Part shown: in pieces, positions 43,019 through 57,557 of the stretch | Numbering within the stretch: the first letter of the stretch is position 1 | Layout: each line of letters opens with the position of its first letter | Source of the DNA: Motacilla alba alba | Lineage: Eukaryota > Chordata > Aves > Passeriformes > Motacillidae | NCBI RefSeq assembly: GCF_015832195.1 | Contig: NC_052034.1 | Coordinates: forward strand, 4,365,501-4,429,500 | Reading direction: 5' to 3' | Length of the DNA: 64,000 bases | Translations under genes and position numbers: made by a program | Notes under the pieces: generated by a model | What the model saw: the letters and a program-made list of their open reading frames with translations, nothing else | Databases searched by the model: none | What the model was told of the DNA's origin: nothing

Positions 43019-44137
43019 GCGTGGGCTGGACGGCCCCAGCCGCGCTGGCCTCCCCTTCCCTCTGGAAGCCGTCAGGGATCCCAACACCTCCAGCTCCTGC
43101 AGTGTCACCTGGACAAGGATCCACCAACCAAGGACTCTTTGCCACAGTAGGAGTTTCATGACATCTCTTTTGAGCTTTGAAGCAGACCCAGTTCTTCAGA
43201 AGTTTTAAGCTAAAAATGATCTTTGGATACCACTTCCCTAAGTTCTTTAAGTGTCTGCTTTGAAAATGGCCTTGTGGGACCTGAGGGGTTTTGCCCTAAT
43301 TCTGTGAATTTATGTTCTTGCCCTCGAGTATCTTTTAGGATTGCTTTCCCCAAGAATGTAATCAGAGAAACCATGGGAGTGGATGGATGCAAAGGCAGAG
43401 GTTTGGGTGGTTGTTTCTCTTTGTGAATGCTTCAAAGGCCAATTTAACTTGTCCAGCCTGTTGAAAATATCGAGCAAAACATCTCACAAAGGCAAGTTTC
43501 ATCTTTAGACTGGCTCTCTCCATGAGTATTTCATCCTTTAGTTTCAATCCTTCTGTGTAATGCTCTGTTTAACCTTGGAAACACCAAACCCTGCAATGAA
43601 GAGCAGGTTCAGTGGCAGAGCTGTGTTAATTGGGTGTTTTTACATTTACATTCCTTTTACATTTCAGATGAAGGTAAAATGGCATTGTGGGTCTATGAAC
43701 CTCCATAAGTACATTCCATTGATTTCAGTTTTTTGCAGAATAATCAGGAAAAACAGAAGGATTTTAGCTTTATTTAACATTTTTGCTTTATTTAACATTC
43801 AGCCTTTTCATGCCACACATTTCCCGTGTCTATTTTCTTTCATCTCTGCTCGATACCAAGATAGGGACTTCAGCACTGCTTGTTAGAGCAACATTTTAAC
43901 TGTCTAGGGCAGCTGGGGAGTGTGGAATTTCCAATTTTCCATGTGTATCTGCATTTAAAGGAGGTTAAGACAGCGTTTCCCCTTTGTTAAAAACGTTTCT
44001 CATCAGATAATAATACAGGTGAAGCTAAATCTAATAATCTACAACTTTACCACACAGCAAAAAATTTAGCAAGAGTTCTCTCTTCTCTTCTGGAAGAAGT
44101 TTAACACCAATTTAGCCCAAGAAATAGCAACACCAAG

Positions 44138-44236
44138 AATAAACTAGTGTGGGGTGACCTGTTGTCATGAAACCCTTACTCTGAAGGTCAGTTAATTGAT
44201 ACTTAAAAAAAATGAAAAAAACAAACAAAAAATAAA
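44138..44236 (+). terminator. UNC119: candidate UNC119 polyadenylation signals
   Basis: AATAAA strings at 44138-44143 and 44231-44236 are the first canonical ones after the stop at 43018, implying a 3' UTR of roughly 1.1-1.2 kb. Many other A/T-rich strings follow, so the choice is uncertain. Confidence 0.4.
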
Positions 44237-47200
44237 AGACAGTTGCAGCCTGTAGATATTTCTATAAATACTTGATGTCTCCATGTCTAATTCTGTGAGT
44301 TGAAGTGGAACATTCTACGTTAGCCTCAGATAGGTGTAATAATTGTAATAATTTTTATAAAAATACCATTTCCAGTCGTGATGAGCATCTCTGTAGTCGC
44401 AGCCTACGTCAGACAGGACAAACAATTCCAAGTGTAGCCTAAGGCCAGGGAGGTTTTTGTGCTCTTGTTGGGGCTGTGGTCACTTTTCAATGTGTCACCA
44501 TTTGTATTTAGCTTGGCTTTTTTGACTGCTGAGAGAGGAGGCATTAAAAAAAAAAAACCAAAAAACAGTGACTTTAGGTTACAGCACAGTTTTTATTAAC
44601 CTTGGTAGCTACAAAAGTGTGTCAAGTTCACTGATTTTACACAAGTAGTAGCTTGTAGTAATTCTTATCACAGTGAGACTTGTATTTATCACTATTTTTG
44701 TCTCTAGTGTGTTAAATCATACAAGTAGCCTACAGCTGACCAGTTTGAGAGATACAAAGGATTTCCTCATTATTTGTGCAGTACTTTGAGCTACTGACCA
44801 TTCATTTTATAGCACAATAATTACTAAAGATGGAAATAGTTTCGAAAATGTTTTCATTCCTCCCACAACTTCTTCTTCTTTTTTTTTTTTTAATCAGGAC
44901 TGTTAAATCATATCTCCAATGACATTTTGCAAGTTTTTAAGTATTTCTGAGCTTTGTTTCAATTTGCAGGAGAAAAAAAATGCTATTTTAAAGACAAAAT
45001 GGAGTGAATGTTTATAATTACCACCCTGTACAGGGTTTTTTGGGGGGGTTATTTTTCACCTGCTGTTCATAACAGTCACTTCAGTGCATAAGATTTTTGA
45101 AAGACTTTTAGGAATTGAATTTGCCCAGAATTACCAGTCATCTATTTAATGTGTTGTGATGAGATCAGTTGTACTTTGGGGTGGACTCTTGGGTCATTTG
45201 ATGGAGTTTCCTCTGAAATAGTCATGTTCTGCTCCTTTTTTATGCTACCTCCTTTCAAGACTTATAAAAAAAGAGTAATTCCATAAAAATATTACTGTAA
45301 TCAAGGGAAATTTGAGTGGTAGACATGCCCCTTATGGAAGAACCAAGAGAAAGTCACTGTGTTCCCAGGAGTGCAGAGTGTGGATGGAATTTCTGACATT
45401 TTTCTAGTGTAGGTTTGAGGTTAAACACAAGAGGATGAATTATCATCTGCTCCTCTATGAAATCTTTTATCATTCAGATTATATATGTAATAATTCCAGT
45501 CTCACAGAAAATGTAGTGTGAATCATGTGGGAGATACTACACTGAGTGAGTTTGTTGCCTAAATATTATTAGGAATATTTTAAGCCAGAAGTAAAGATTT
45601 TTTTCGATTTTCAATAAAATCCATTTTCTACAAAATCAATAAAATAAATTCAGTAAAATCAATTTCAACCAATTCTAGCTTTAGCATTTCAGTTAGGACA
45701 ATTTTACTCTTATTAAAAATCCCCAGAGTTTGCCACAAGTAACAAATTCTGATTCCTAAACCGAGGCAAACCACAGAACTTTCTGTGGGAAGTGCAATGA
45801 AAATGCTTTTTTCTGTGTCCCACTGAAGCAGTTATCACTGTTATCTCTCTGTTTCACTTGGGAATGATTTGTTAGCATTTCCTCAAGGCCATCCACATCC
45901 ACAATCTTTGCAAACACGTGGGAATCACTCTCCAGGAGAAAGATTTTGTTCCTTTCCCACCTGCTCCTGCAGCAGCATCATGCGTGGTGTTGACATGAGG
46001 CACATAAACAGCACCAAAAGAATGTTTCTTTAAAAACTTTGGCTGTGGAGTTGCTGTTTTCATGCCACTTCTGTCCTTGTTTTGCTTAAAAACCACCTTC
46101 AAAATTTAGTGCTAAAGACCAAACTTTGTGCTGCACCCAATAATTTCAACTTCCTTCTGAGAGGGAGCTGAGTTTGCAGCTCAGTTGTGAAACCCACATT
46201 TTTTTCCCTTAAATTGGCAGCTGGTTCTTATTATAAACCAGTTGAGAATGAAGTCTTAGCAGCATTGTTCACAGAAGAATTTGTTAATCTTCTTGACTAG
46301 CTATTATTTTGTATTTTAACATCCATCATTATTGGGTTTACTTTGGAAGTGCATTGTGAAATCACCAAATATTGGCTCTGGGAAGAAAAGAATTGTTGTA
46401 TTTTCTTCCTTGATCTCATTTTAAACATGACTTTAATTAGCACTCCAGCTTTGTTTTAACAAGCCAGCCTGGCAATTTGGGATCTGACTTTTTTGAAAGT
46501 GAAAGAAAACATCCAAGAGCTAACCAAGATTATCTGCTAATAATGCCCTCTGTTTCCTGTCATAAAACAGGATTAAGCGTGTGCTTTACACAGTGACTTA
46601 ATCTTGGAAAAAGAAACTAAGTCTCTCTGAGTGCTAATGGTGACATAATTTTTCTGAGAGACAGGGAAATTACAGCTCAACACATTCTTTCAGGGAAATT
46701 ATAATTTGACATATTTTCTTCACTTTGTCAGCCTTGGATTCCTTTCACAGTCAGGGTTTTTAAGGAAAGCAGCAATACACTGGTGGTGAGCTGCATGCTC
46801 TAATAACTCACACTTCTGTGGCAGGGAGAGAACCTTTTTTTTTTAAATAATTAACACATCAGCTGTGGTTCAAAATCTAGAAACTTTGCTCTCAGTTCAG
46901 TGGCAGAAGCCAAAATTGTTTCTGTGAATTATCTGTTATGTGGTGACACTTCTGAAATAACTGAATGATCCACCCTTCCTGACTCAGAAGAGTTTATTTA
47001 TTTATTTATTTTAATGTAGAAAGTCTCCCCAGGGTTGAAAACAATCTGCTGGGGTTTAGTTCTTGCTCATAATCTCTCTCTATGTCGTGTTTTTTTCAGC
47101 AGGTCAGTAAGATGCTCTGTTTTCCATCTCTGTCCTGTGAGTTTTATTCCAAAATCTTGTGTAGTGTCACAGTGGTGGCTGGCTGTGTGTGAAACATGCA

Positions 47201-48975
47201 GGCTACCTCCGAAATCCCTTCAGTTTGAGAAAAAAACTGTTGAAGTATACTGAGAATTATCCTACATATCAACCCATAAAAAATAAACCCCAATCTTAAA
47301 GACAAAAGCTGCAGGGAACTTTTAGTTATGCAAAGATTGGGGCTATTTAAGGTAAGAAAATGCTAATACCCAACTGTCATATTTAGTAAGTATTATAAAA
47401 ATGGTCTATTAATTATTCATAACCTGGAAAAGATGGTTAACAGCTCAGTTTTAATTAGATCTGGTTAGGAAGGAAACCATAGAAATCATTGCTGTCGTTT
47501 GGGGCTGTGGGGCAGCAGCTGGAACTGTGTGTGAGGCACAGAATTTGGGCAGGTTTTTGTGCATTTTGGGGGGAAAAGTGAGGGAAAGGAGAACAAGGAC
47601 AGAAAAAGAATTAATTTCAGCTATTTGGACTTCAAGGCCATGGTGAGTGACTCAATTTTCTCCTGGGTCTGAGGCAGCTGGGAGCTCCTGCTCATGGCTC
47701 TTCTCTCTACCCCCAGCCCAAACACTGCCTAAATTTATAGAGGATTTTCAGTGTTAATGTGAAATACCATTGAGAGTTCATATCATTTAATCCACACGGA
47801 AATTACTGATTTATTTGAGGGCTTTGATGCTCCAGGTCTCACCTTGCAGCTCAGTTGTTCTCCCCTTCACTGGTCAGTGGGTGAAATGGTGTTTGTGTGT
47901 CTGCAGCCCCCCAAAAACCCCCTGTGCTCCTGCCTGCTCTGGTGTCTGCTTGTATCTGAATACACCCAGCAAACCTGTTTGAATGTGACTTCTTTTTTTT
48001 TTTTTCTTGGCATAGAAACAAAATTGTCTGTATTAAAATGTATTTATAAAAAAAATCTATTTTTTGTGGAAGGAGAGTAGGATTCTGGTTACTATACCAC
48101 TGGGAAAAAGTTAGGAGCATTTTTACTGAGTTAATTTCTAATTCTTTGTACCTTGGTAGAGATTTGTTTGCTAGGAGAACATCCACTGTGGCCCATCCTG
48201 TGGCAATGCAATGCACTGTCATGCAGAGAATCTGGTTTTCAGAAAACTGGGAGTCCTTTGTTTCCTTTTTGGGACAGGAGGGAACTGAGGAGATCACCAG
48301 GAACAGAAGGAACCTTGGCACAGAATCCGTTCTGTGGCTTTGGCTTCAGCCTGTTTGACTTTTTGCAGATTAAGTAGAGAGAGAGAGAAGATAGAGACTT
48401 CAGGATTTAAAAAAAAAAAAAAGAAAAAAAAGAAAATTAGATGCTACAATTTAGTCTTCCTGTAGGAGAAGGAGAGTCCTTAAATTAATTTATACAAGGT
48501 TTAAATAGGGACTGCACTTGCTTCAATTGGTTTAATATTGGCAGCTTAGTCATTGATGTGCATCCTAGGGAATATGCTTAACTTTTTCCATTACCTTGGA
48601 AAATGGCTCAAAAACATGTCACTTCCATTAGCAAGTGTTTCTTCTCCTGTAACAAATTGCAAAATGTAAAAAAAAAAGAGAAATAAATAAATTATTGATC
48701 CTAGAAACAAGGCTGTTTGTCTATTTTATTTAAATATTTCTGTGAAAAAAAAACATTCAAACTTTCATTTCAGGTCTCTTCCATCAATACTCAAACTCCA
48801 GTTTTTGTGCAAATGTTTGTGAGCAGCTTCATTTTGTGGTGATTGATGGAAAGACTCTGCAGTGGTTTGGGTGGTTCTGTGGGTAAAACCATCACATTAA
48901 AAGGGTTCAAGTGGGATTTAACTTTCAGATTGGGAAAACGTCTTGGGGTGTAATTAAAATAAATTGGTATCAATT

Positions 48976-49245
48976 ACATTAATGGCACTTTGGAGTTGCA
49001 CAGATCACAGCTGTGTATCAGGTTGGGATTTAAAAAAATTTGCAAGCTTGAAATGTCAGTTTGAGAATTTGAAAAAATGAAAAATGTGAAAAATAAATTA
49101 GTTTCAAAGTACATTAACAGAACCTTGGAGTTCCTTGGATCACTCTTATGCACCAGGTTGGGCTTCTGAAGAATTTCTGGCTGCACTTTGGAGAATCAAG
49201 TTTTGAAATTAATTTGAAAATTGCTGTCTCTGCCTTATTGACTAA
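48976..49245. repeat. diverged 135-bp direct repeat, 2 copies
   Basis: Segments starting acattaatggcactttggag (48976) and acattaacagaaccttggag (49111) align over most of 135 bases (shared caggttggg and gaatttgaaaa-type blocks). The family is unrecognised. Confidence 0.65.
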
Positions 49246-50609
49246 AACTGAACCAGCTGCTCAGGCTGAAGTGATTTTTACTGTGCTAATTCCACCTTGG
49301 TGGCTTTGATATTTTATTCAGAAATTCCTGGGGATACCTCTGCGTTTCTCTGGGAGCAGAACAACTCTCAGAAGAAGAGAAGTAGGATGGTTTTGTTTGA
49401 AAATCTCTTCTAAAACTCATTTTGATTCCACAGAATTCCTGGGGACTCCTCACTGCCACGATATCCTGTGGGACATCGTTGTGTGCTGGAATTTGAGTGA
49501 GGAATTTGTTAATACAAGGGTTTCCCTTTTGGATTGTGACTTGGAATTCTTGCGAGGACTGGATGCTGATTCACAGAATACCTAAAAAAAGAAAAAAAGA
49601 CCAAAATCAGTGCTAATAACTAATAAAGCAGGTTAAACAGCCTCTCTGATTACCTGGACTTGCTTAGAAATCTTCTGAGATTGCAAAGAACCTTAAAAGA
49701 AAATAAACAAACCATTTTATTCCCAAGAAAACTCCACAGTGTTAAATGTCTGCCAAAAATACCCTGCATTACCAGTGCTCCCCTCACCTTTAGCTGGCTT
49801 GTCAGTCTCATTTATTAATAAATATGCCTAATCATTCTGGAGATGTTCTCTGCTTCTCCTCACATTCTTATTTCCTTTGGCATTTCTCAGCTGCTGAGTT
49901 ATTGTGGCAAGTCTTATGTGTTCACCCCATGTTTCTATTTTATTTGTCATTGTTCAAGGGCATTCATCTATCTCTGACTCGCATTCCCTTAACATTATTC
50001 ACTTGTAGGATGATCACTTCTCAGTGATGAAGTACTCCAGATCTCCCAGTTTCTCCCTCTAACGCAATGGATCTTACTTTAAAGATAATTTTAGAGATTA
50101 CTGAAATCTCTCATTGCCTGCTAGGATAACCCAAAACCATTTATTCTCCCTATTTGAGTCCACAAAATAGAGCAATTCATTTACAGAGATGATTTTTTTC
50201 CCCTTCATCAGTGCTGTACAAGAACTTAAAATAGGAGGTGAAATCATCCTGGATAATGTATTTTAATTAAAACTACAAAGAGAATTTAGGTAGGTAGAAC
50301 ATAATTGCAGTTGGATGATTCCCAGCCCTTATTTTGAAAACTGACTTGGGACCTTATAAAACAAAGGCCTGTTTTATTTAATAATAATTTAATTATTCTA
50401 GTGGAGGGCGTAAACCATGGTAATGAAGCTGCATATGAAAGTAATCTGTAGCAAGAAATAAAAACAGGCAGGGAATTTATAAACAGCAATAGAGAAAACA
50501 CATAATTAAATTTACTTTATGAAAGGGAGATAACACAGACAGGAGAGAAGAGTTCCAAACACCTTCAGTTCTTCCTTTCCTGTGGAATGAGAGGATAAAT
50601 CCATGAGAG

Positions 50610-50702
50610 GGGAATAACAATTGGGATTAAATTAGATATGAGAAAGAAATACTTCCCTGTGAGGGCGGTGAGTCCCTCACAGAGGTTGCCCAGAGAACTA
50701 CA
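50610..50702 (+). repeat. CR1 LINE short fragment
   Basis: Contains attagatatgagaaagaaat, acttccctgtgagggcggtg and aggttgcccagagaac. Sense orientation; an internal piece without the 3' terminus. Confidence 0.7.
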
Positions 50703-52061
50703 TGTGCCAGACCTGAAAGCTAAAAATATTTAGAATCTATTTTGGTAAAAAAACAACCCAAAAAACAGCCAAGCTCCAAACCCAAAACTCCAACTCAAAC
50801 TTTGTTTTTCATGAGTTGCTTGAAGGGCACAGTGCGCCAATGTTGTGCCAGTGTTACTCTGTCCACTGGCATTTGACTGGGGTTGAAAATCATGTTTTTA
50901 TTTCCCAAATGCATTCCTTACCAGCCTGATCTATAATTAAGTGTCTAATTAAACCTGCTGCCTGCTTTGATGTCTGCACAGGTTCCTAAATCAGGAGAAC
51001 AGAGGGTTCACTGTAACCCTTAAAATTAAAGTGTGCACAGAGGCCTGAGCACAAAGTTCAGAGGAACAACATTGCTCCAGACACACCAAGGCTCTTCAGC
51101 ACTGAGATGTCAGATTTTTAAAGATATTTCCCCACTGGAATTCAGCAGCTGGCATTGCTCATCACCTAAATTTGAAATAACAGTGCAGAAATACTCCTTG
51201 CAGCTGACAAACACAGGGCTGTGCTTCCTGTGGCTGTGTGGCAAGAGATGCTTGGAGGAAACAAGCACAAGTGTCACCACTCAGATAATTTTAAGAGCTG
51301 TTATTTCAGCCAATAGTTAAATTTCTGTAAGATATATTAAGATGAGAAAGATAATTTCCAGTCAAAGCAAAAATTTGCACTTTTCATGCCTTTAACGCCA
51401 GCTAAGCATTGCAGTTTTCTCCTAGATCAACAGGATATTTGGTAGAAAATATTTTTCTGTAGGTTTTTCTGTATGTTCTGTATATTTTAGGAGGTTTTTT
51501 TTTTTAATGTTCTGAAGTAGTTCTAGGGGGAAAGGCAAGTATAGAGGGAAAGGCCAGTAAAATAAAAGCCTTAAGAGATCGTTCGGGCCTGGTGCCTCCA
51601 GCAGGCCTGAACACGCTGGGCTTATTCATCTGCTTGAAATTAAATTCCAGCAGCTTCCTGGACAGGCAAGATCTTGAATTCTATGTTCAAATCATGTGAA
51701 TTCCCTTCTCCAGTGGTTTTTTGGGACAGATGTGCTTCTGCCTGAGCTCTCAGTGGGTTTTCTTCCCTCACCCACCCAGCCTGGGCTGCTGGAATGAGTT
51801 TCCTGGTGCCGATGGCGTGAGTAAGGAATTAATTCCTGTGACTAACGAGGGCCTTTGCTGCACAGCCAGGCCCAATTAGTTTTGTCAGGAATAAATCTTT
51901 AATGGTTTCTCTGTCCTCTCCTGTGCCCAGGTCACAGCTGGATCGATCCAGAGCACGATGCTCCCATTCATCCAAGCAGCAAAATGGCTCCGGGGGGAAT
52001 TTATCGGGGCCTTGACGCGTCCAAAGGGCCTCCAAAAGGGCTGGGATGGGGATTTTGGGAA

Positions 52062-52266
52062 GTCAGGACAAGGGGAAATGGCTTCAAACTGAGAGAGGAG
52101 AGGCTTAGATGGGATATGAGGGAGAAATTTTTGGCTGTGAGGGTGGTGAAGCACATGGAAGTTGTGGCTCAGCGTCAGTCTTGGAGCAACCTGGTCAAGA
52201 GGAAGGTGCTGGACAAAATGGTCTTGAAGGCCCCTTCCCACCCAAACCATTCTGTGGTTTTATGAG
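52062..52266 (+). repeat. CR1 LINE 3' fragment
   Basis: Contains acaaggggaaatggcttcaa, gatgggatatgagggagaaa and ends cacccaaaccattctgtggt. Sense orientation. Confidence 0.88.
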
Positions 52267-55200
52267 TAAAAAAAGACCTAAAAATCATCAGTTTCATACT
52301 TCAGTCAGTATATATATATATTATGATTATACCCAATACCTGGTATTTGTCATCAATGTGCTGCTTGAATAAGAGCCCCTGGGTGAAATAAATGCCATGT
52401 GCATTAATGATCTTCCCACTGCTGTAATTTTCAGTAATTTCAGTATTTTCCATGCAAACAAATATTCTTTGTGTGTGTTTATTTCTTTGAACTAAAAAAA
52501 TAGCCTTTTTCTGCTTCTACACAGACTGCATTTAAATCCTGTTTTATGACAACTCCATAATTCATTATTTTAGTAGCTCTCAATTCAATTTTTGCTGTGA
52601 CTGCAGATGGAAAATTCTTCTTTAAAGTTTCCATTTATGTCATTGCAGGGAGGGAATGCACAGTGAACCAGAGAGTTAATCTTCCACTACTGAGGGTTTT
52701 GGGTTTGTTTGTGTAAGACTGGGAATGAATTAGGAGGTCAGGAAAAGCTCATGTAAAAGTGTTTGCTGGTTTTGATATTCAATAGCCTAAACACAAACAT
52801 TTACACACAAATCTGGAAGCTTGAAGCACAAAAATGGAGCAGCAGCCCTGGTAAACTAAATTCTGGGATCCAAATATTTATTCCAGTAGTTTAAATTTGT
52901 TTGAAAGTGCCACTAAGTCAGTTGCACTTCTGAAGCTTTGTGTGCAATAAAGCTGCTGTGATATTCAGTGTTTTATCTGTTCCATAATTCCAGTTAATCA
53001 CTGCTGGGTTTAAATAGCTCAGTGCTGTGCCAGGGGTTTGAAAGATTGTGCAGAGACAATTCTCCTCAGATCTGTTCCTATCTCAACAAAAGCAAGGGAA
53101 TGTTCAGGGGTGATGCTTTTATACCAAGAACATGCAAATATGGGAGGCAGAAATCTTGTAATTATTTGGCCCCATGAGAAGAGAAAAGAGCTTCAAAACA
53201 TAATTCCAATATAAATGGTTATTTGAATGTTTTGAAGTTTAAATGAAACCTGCAATAAAAAAAAGGTTAAGCTAATAAATCCTAAACTTTAGAGTGCAAA
53301 TTTTTCCTAATCATATGTTGGAGAGGGCAGCTGTGAGCACTTTTTTCTATTTGGTAATAAGATATTTTTATGGTAATTACACTTAAGGTTATTTTTTTCC
53401 TAGACAGGTTTGCATAATCTCTTTGGAAGAGGCTGATTAAGCAGACAGCATTAGCCTTGGACTGGGAAAACTTCATTCTTTCCTTTCTTTCTCCCCCTTT
53501 TTTCAGAGTGCTGCTTAAAATGGAATTTAATGCTAATGTATCTGAAATAGATTTGCAGTGTGTGCAAAATACTGATTTTATGGTAGGTATGAAATCAGGT
53601 GTCACCAGCTCTAAGGAAATGCTTATGTGCTATCAGTATGTCAAGTTATTTCAAAAGTCAAAAATAAGGATTGCACAAGCTGAGGGTCATTCTTGTATAT
53701 AAACTTTGGTACAAGTAGTTAAATAAACATAATTTCAAACTTTTTTTTAGTAATTGTTCTGGAATTGTAATTTATAATATAACTCTTTCCTCATGAACCC
53801 ATATTTCAATGAGTTGGTTTTGTGTCTATCAGAACCACTAATGCTAAACTGAAGCAAGATAACAAAATTTCAGATGTAGGAGCCTGAAGTAGAGCAGGAA
53901 GGGAAACCCAAACTCAGACAATTTATATTAGTTAATAACTTGCAGTGTTGTTTGTTTGTTTATCTTAATCAGAACTCTTTTTAATAAAAGTTATTACAGG
54001 ACTTTTCTTATAACTTCTGTGAAATGTCCAACCATTAATTTCATTCTATTAAATATGGAATGCATTGGAGAAAACACTTTTAGGTGCTTTGAATAAAGAA
54101 CTTCATAAGAGGAGCACAAACCTCTGGTGTGGATACAAAAAACTCCAGAAAGCACAAGAAAAAACATGTTAAAGTGCTTTTTTCCCCCTTTTGTTCTTTA
54201 TGTCTGATCATTCTTCAAAGACTCACTACCAAAAAAAAAAAAAATAGAATAAAGTCTGACAATTTGATTTCTTCTCTATTTCTTCCTCCCCCTCCAGCCT
54301 GTGATCATGTGTGTGGTCACAAGCATGGAATATATTGGTGCCTCCGAGGGAATGGCTGAGCCTGAGGCCACAGAGGACACAAGTGACACACAGGAATTAA
54401 CAAATCATGGATAGGTTGTTGTGCCCATAAATTATACATCTTTGACCCAGAAAAAGCAGTTTTGCTTTTCTCGCTTTCAAAGCTGTGAATTTGGAGTTTC
54501 ACAGATATTTAACTCAGCTTGATGATGTTGTCCAGATTCCTGCTGTCAGTTTTGATGGATTTTTTTTCACGTGCCATGGATGTGCTTTAATCATAAATAT
54601 TTTATTACATTTCTGTTGTGTTTTTAGAGCAACGAGCCATCCCACTGCACTTCCTCTGGTGTGTTCTCATGCATTTTTTTTGTTGTCTCCCTCTACCAGC
54701 TATAAAACACTGGCAATGCTGCTCATTCTGCCAGGAATATCTTGCAAAGGCCCGTGGTGTTCTGGCCATGGTGTGGTTCACTGTGTGTGACTCAGGAGGG
54801 GAATTTGTAAGGAGTTTAAAAAGGATTTAATAAGATTTTGGTGCAAATAGTGATTGAAAGTCATGGAGAACTGAGCATCTCACTCCCTCGGGGTGCTGAA
54901 AATGTTTCAGAAGATCCATGTGCCAACTCTTTGGTGTTTGCAGAGAAAAGCTTTGAAAAGGAGAGTTTTATCCGGAAATTCCTTGAGGACGGAGGTGTGC
55001 AGAATTCCCACTGGAACTGAAATGAATTGGAGGGGTTTGGAGGGTTGGGACACCTGGTCCTGCCCAGCACTGGGAGTCCTGGTCTGAGACTGGGATCTTC
55101 TGTTGAAGTCAGAGCTCACGAACACACAGAGCCGAGGGACCCCACCTCTCCCATGAGCCAGACTGTGTCTATATTCTTAGAGAACAATATTTACCAATTA

Positions 55201-55683
55201 TTATTTTTGGCGTAAGAGTGGTGGTGACACATTTTTAAGGCATTAGAGTAGCAGTGTGCTCAAGAGCCACAGGGGCACAAAAACAGCGCCTGAGCTCAGG
55301 GCAGGGGCTGCTCTGGTTTTGCTTTTCCTCAATGCATGTCTGTATTAAAATGTGTATTTATTTGACTAAAATGTGATTTTTTTTTTTAAGAAAGCACTTA
55401 GGGTAATAATATCCTTCTCATAATATCTACTCTAAATACTGTGTATTTAGTCATAAGTTGGTGACTCTTAAATTGCATTAAAATATAAATGTGCATTTAT
55501 ACTGTGCTTTTAATATATATTTAGTGTTATATATATGCACATACACTGCTTATAAATAGTATTTTATACGTACATACAATGTTATATGTACATATAATAT
55601 CCTGTTCAAATACAGTGTTTTATATACAAATACTGTGCTTTATATACATTGTATATATATTACACACAAATATATACACACAC

Positions 55684-55903
55684 TATATTTCTGTTTCTAT
55701 TTCTATTTCTATTTCTATTTCTATTTCTATTTCTATTTCTATTTCTATTTCTATTTCAATATTTCTATGTATTTAGCTTTCTATTTAGCTTTATATTTAT
55801 AGAAATATTTAGAGCTATTTCTATTTCTATTTCTATTTCTATTTCTATTTCTATTTCTATTTCTATTTCTATTTCTATTTCTATTTCTATTTCTATTTCT
55901 ATA
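55684..55903. repeat. two TTTCTA hexanucleotide arrays
   Basis: Near-pure TTTCTA repeats occupy about 55684-55760 and 55812-55903, split by about 50 bases of AT-rich sequence containing tatttagctttctatttagc. Confidence 0.95.
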
Positions 55904-56465
55904 CTGTTTAGCAGCTTTATACTCACTACATGCTTTAGACTTACCATAATATTCACATTTCTAATAATGTGTCACACTTAACTTTTTCTTCAGGTCTTTA
56001 TCCAAACCTTAAGACGGCCAACCCCTGATTCCCCCAGCTCTAATATGTTTGCATAACTCTCATCCTGCTGGGTTGTTTTTTTTTTTTCCTGGCTGCATTT
56101 CTTCTGCTCCTTATTCTCTTTGCAGGAAGAGGAGTCGGAGTCAAGTGAGGATTTCTTGGTGCTTGCGTGAGGGATTACAAAGCTGCATCACGTGTGTTCC
56201 TCCTAAGTCGCCTTCATCCGTCTGCCCCTAATCTGATTTTAAGTCTGGACTAGTAGGAAAGGGTGAGGGTGTAGCTTTAGGCCTTGCTTTGGGGAGAGCT
56301 CCCTCCTTGCTGGGAGACAGCGGCCAGTTAAACCTCTGTGTCTTTATTTCAACAATTCCATCTCCTTTGTTCCATCCTTGCTTTTTCATGGCTCAATCAC
56401 CCAAGCTGACTCAAGTTTTAACCTCCTTGGTTTAGTCTGAGTTTACATCACCTGTGAATAGAGAT

Positions 56466-56634
56466 CAGAGAATCCCACAATGGGCTGGGGTGGAAAGGAC
56501 CTTGAAGATCACCCAGTGCCACCCCCTGCCATGGGCAGGGTCACCTTCAGATTGCCCCAGATTGTCCCAAGCCCCATCCATCCTGGCCTTGGCCACTTCC
56601 AGGGATGGGGCAGCCACAGCTTCTCCAGGCTACC
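56466..56634 (-). repeat. CR1 LINE 3' fragment
   Basis: The + strand has ggaaaggaccttgaagatca, ctgccatgggcagggtcacc and ccacttccagggatggggca. Reverse orientation, downstream of FOXN1. Confidence 0.9.
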
Positions 56635-57557
56635 TGATTTTTTTTGGGGTTTCTAGACTATTTCCATAGTGCTGTTAAGTTCCTTCTCCAGCTCACTCTG
56701 GGTTTATATTGCATCACTTAAACCAAAATTGTTTTATGCTATTTTATTCTATTTTTTCTACTTTTTTATTCCAGCTTGGTGGAAAATCAGAGGAAGAAGG
56801 TTGTTCCTGAAAAACTGGCCTGAAGTTTAGCTCACAGTGGGAACCTGCTGCAAGATTTGGTTCAGCATCACAAGAAACCCCACTGGAGGGATCAGTTAGA
56901 ACACAGATGCTCTCTGCATTTGGCCAACTGCAATTTCTCTCTTCTTTTTTTATTACCATTACAAAAATATGGCTTAATAATTCACATTAATGCTTGGTTT
57001 ATGAGATAAAAGATAAGAGGCATGAATGGGAATAATTTCCAGCCAAGTAAAAATTCTACTAAATAGTTTTGTTATTTTTTATTAAAAAAGCAGAGTTTAA
57101 AATTTCTTTTTAAATACAGTAAAATTTTGATATTTTCCACTGAAGTATATTTGTTGCTTTGGTTTAGTCTGTCAGCAGCTTGTCCTCTATCTTCTAATAC
57201 TTGCAGAATTTTCAGTTCAAGTTTACCAAAACTCAGAACTTCTTTCAAGGGGTCTATAAATGTTTTAATAGGTAGATTTTGTATTTTGAGTGCTCTGTGG
57301 TGGATGTTGTTGCCATCAGTGGCTCCAAGAAATAAGTTAAATTGTTGTGTGCTGTGAATTCTGTGTTCATTTGCGAGCAGCTTTTGTTAAAGAAAAAAAA
57401 GAAGGGAATGGAAAAAAAAAAGGTCAAGAATTTGTTTTCCTCTTATTTCTGGAAGACGAAGATGAGTGGCTTGACAAAATGGTGCTGACAAGTTCAGCTG
57501 TTAACCATATTCTCTTTAAATAATATTTTACATTTTTTTTTCTATTTTTTTTTTTCT

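Larger units (their letters stand above)
44240..55680. other. AT-rich UNC119-FOXN1 intergenic region
   Basis: No coding exon, RNA gene or promoter could be supported. It holds CR1 pieces (50610-50702, 52062-52266), a TTTA run at about 46992-47013, poly-A/T tracts (44545-44568, 47989-48006, 48408-48435), a short TA run at about 52310-52322, and a diverged 135-bp direct duplication at 48976-49245. All small open frames here lack family signatures or splice context. Confidence 0.6.

Noticed and set aside
44370..44420. C-box-like gtgatga suggesting a box C/D snoRNA
   Set aside because: No properly spaced D box or closing terminal stem was found.
55576..55981. Open frames of alternating Ser-Ile or Phe-Leu residues
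   Set aside because: Translations of the TTTCTA hexamer arrays.
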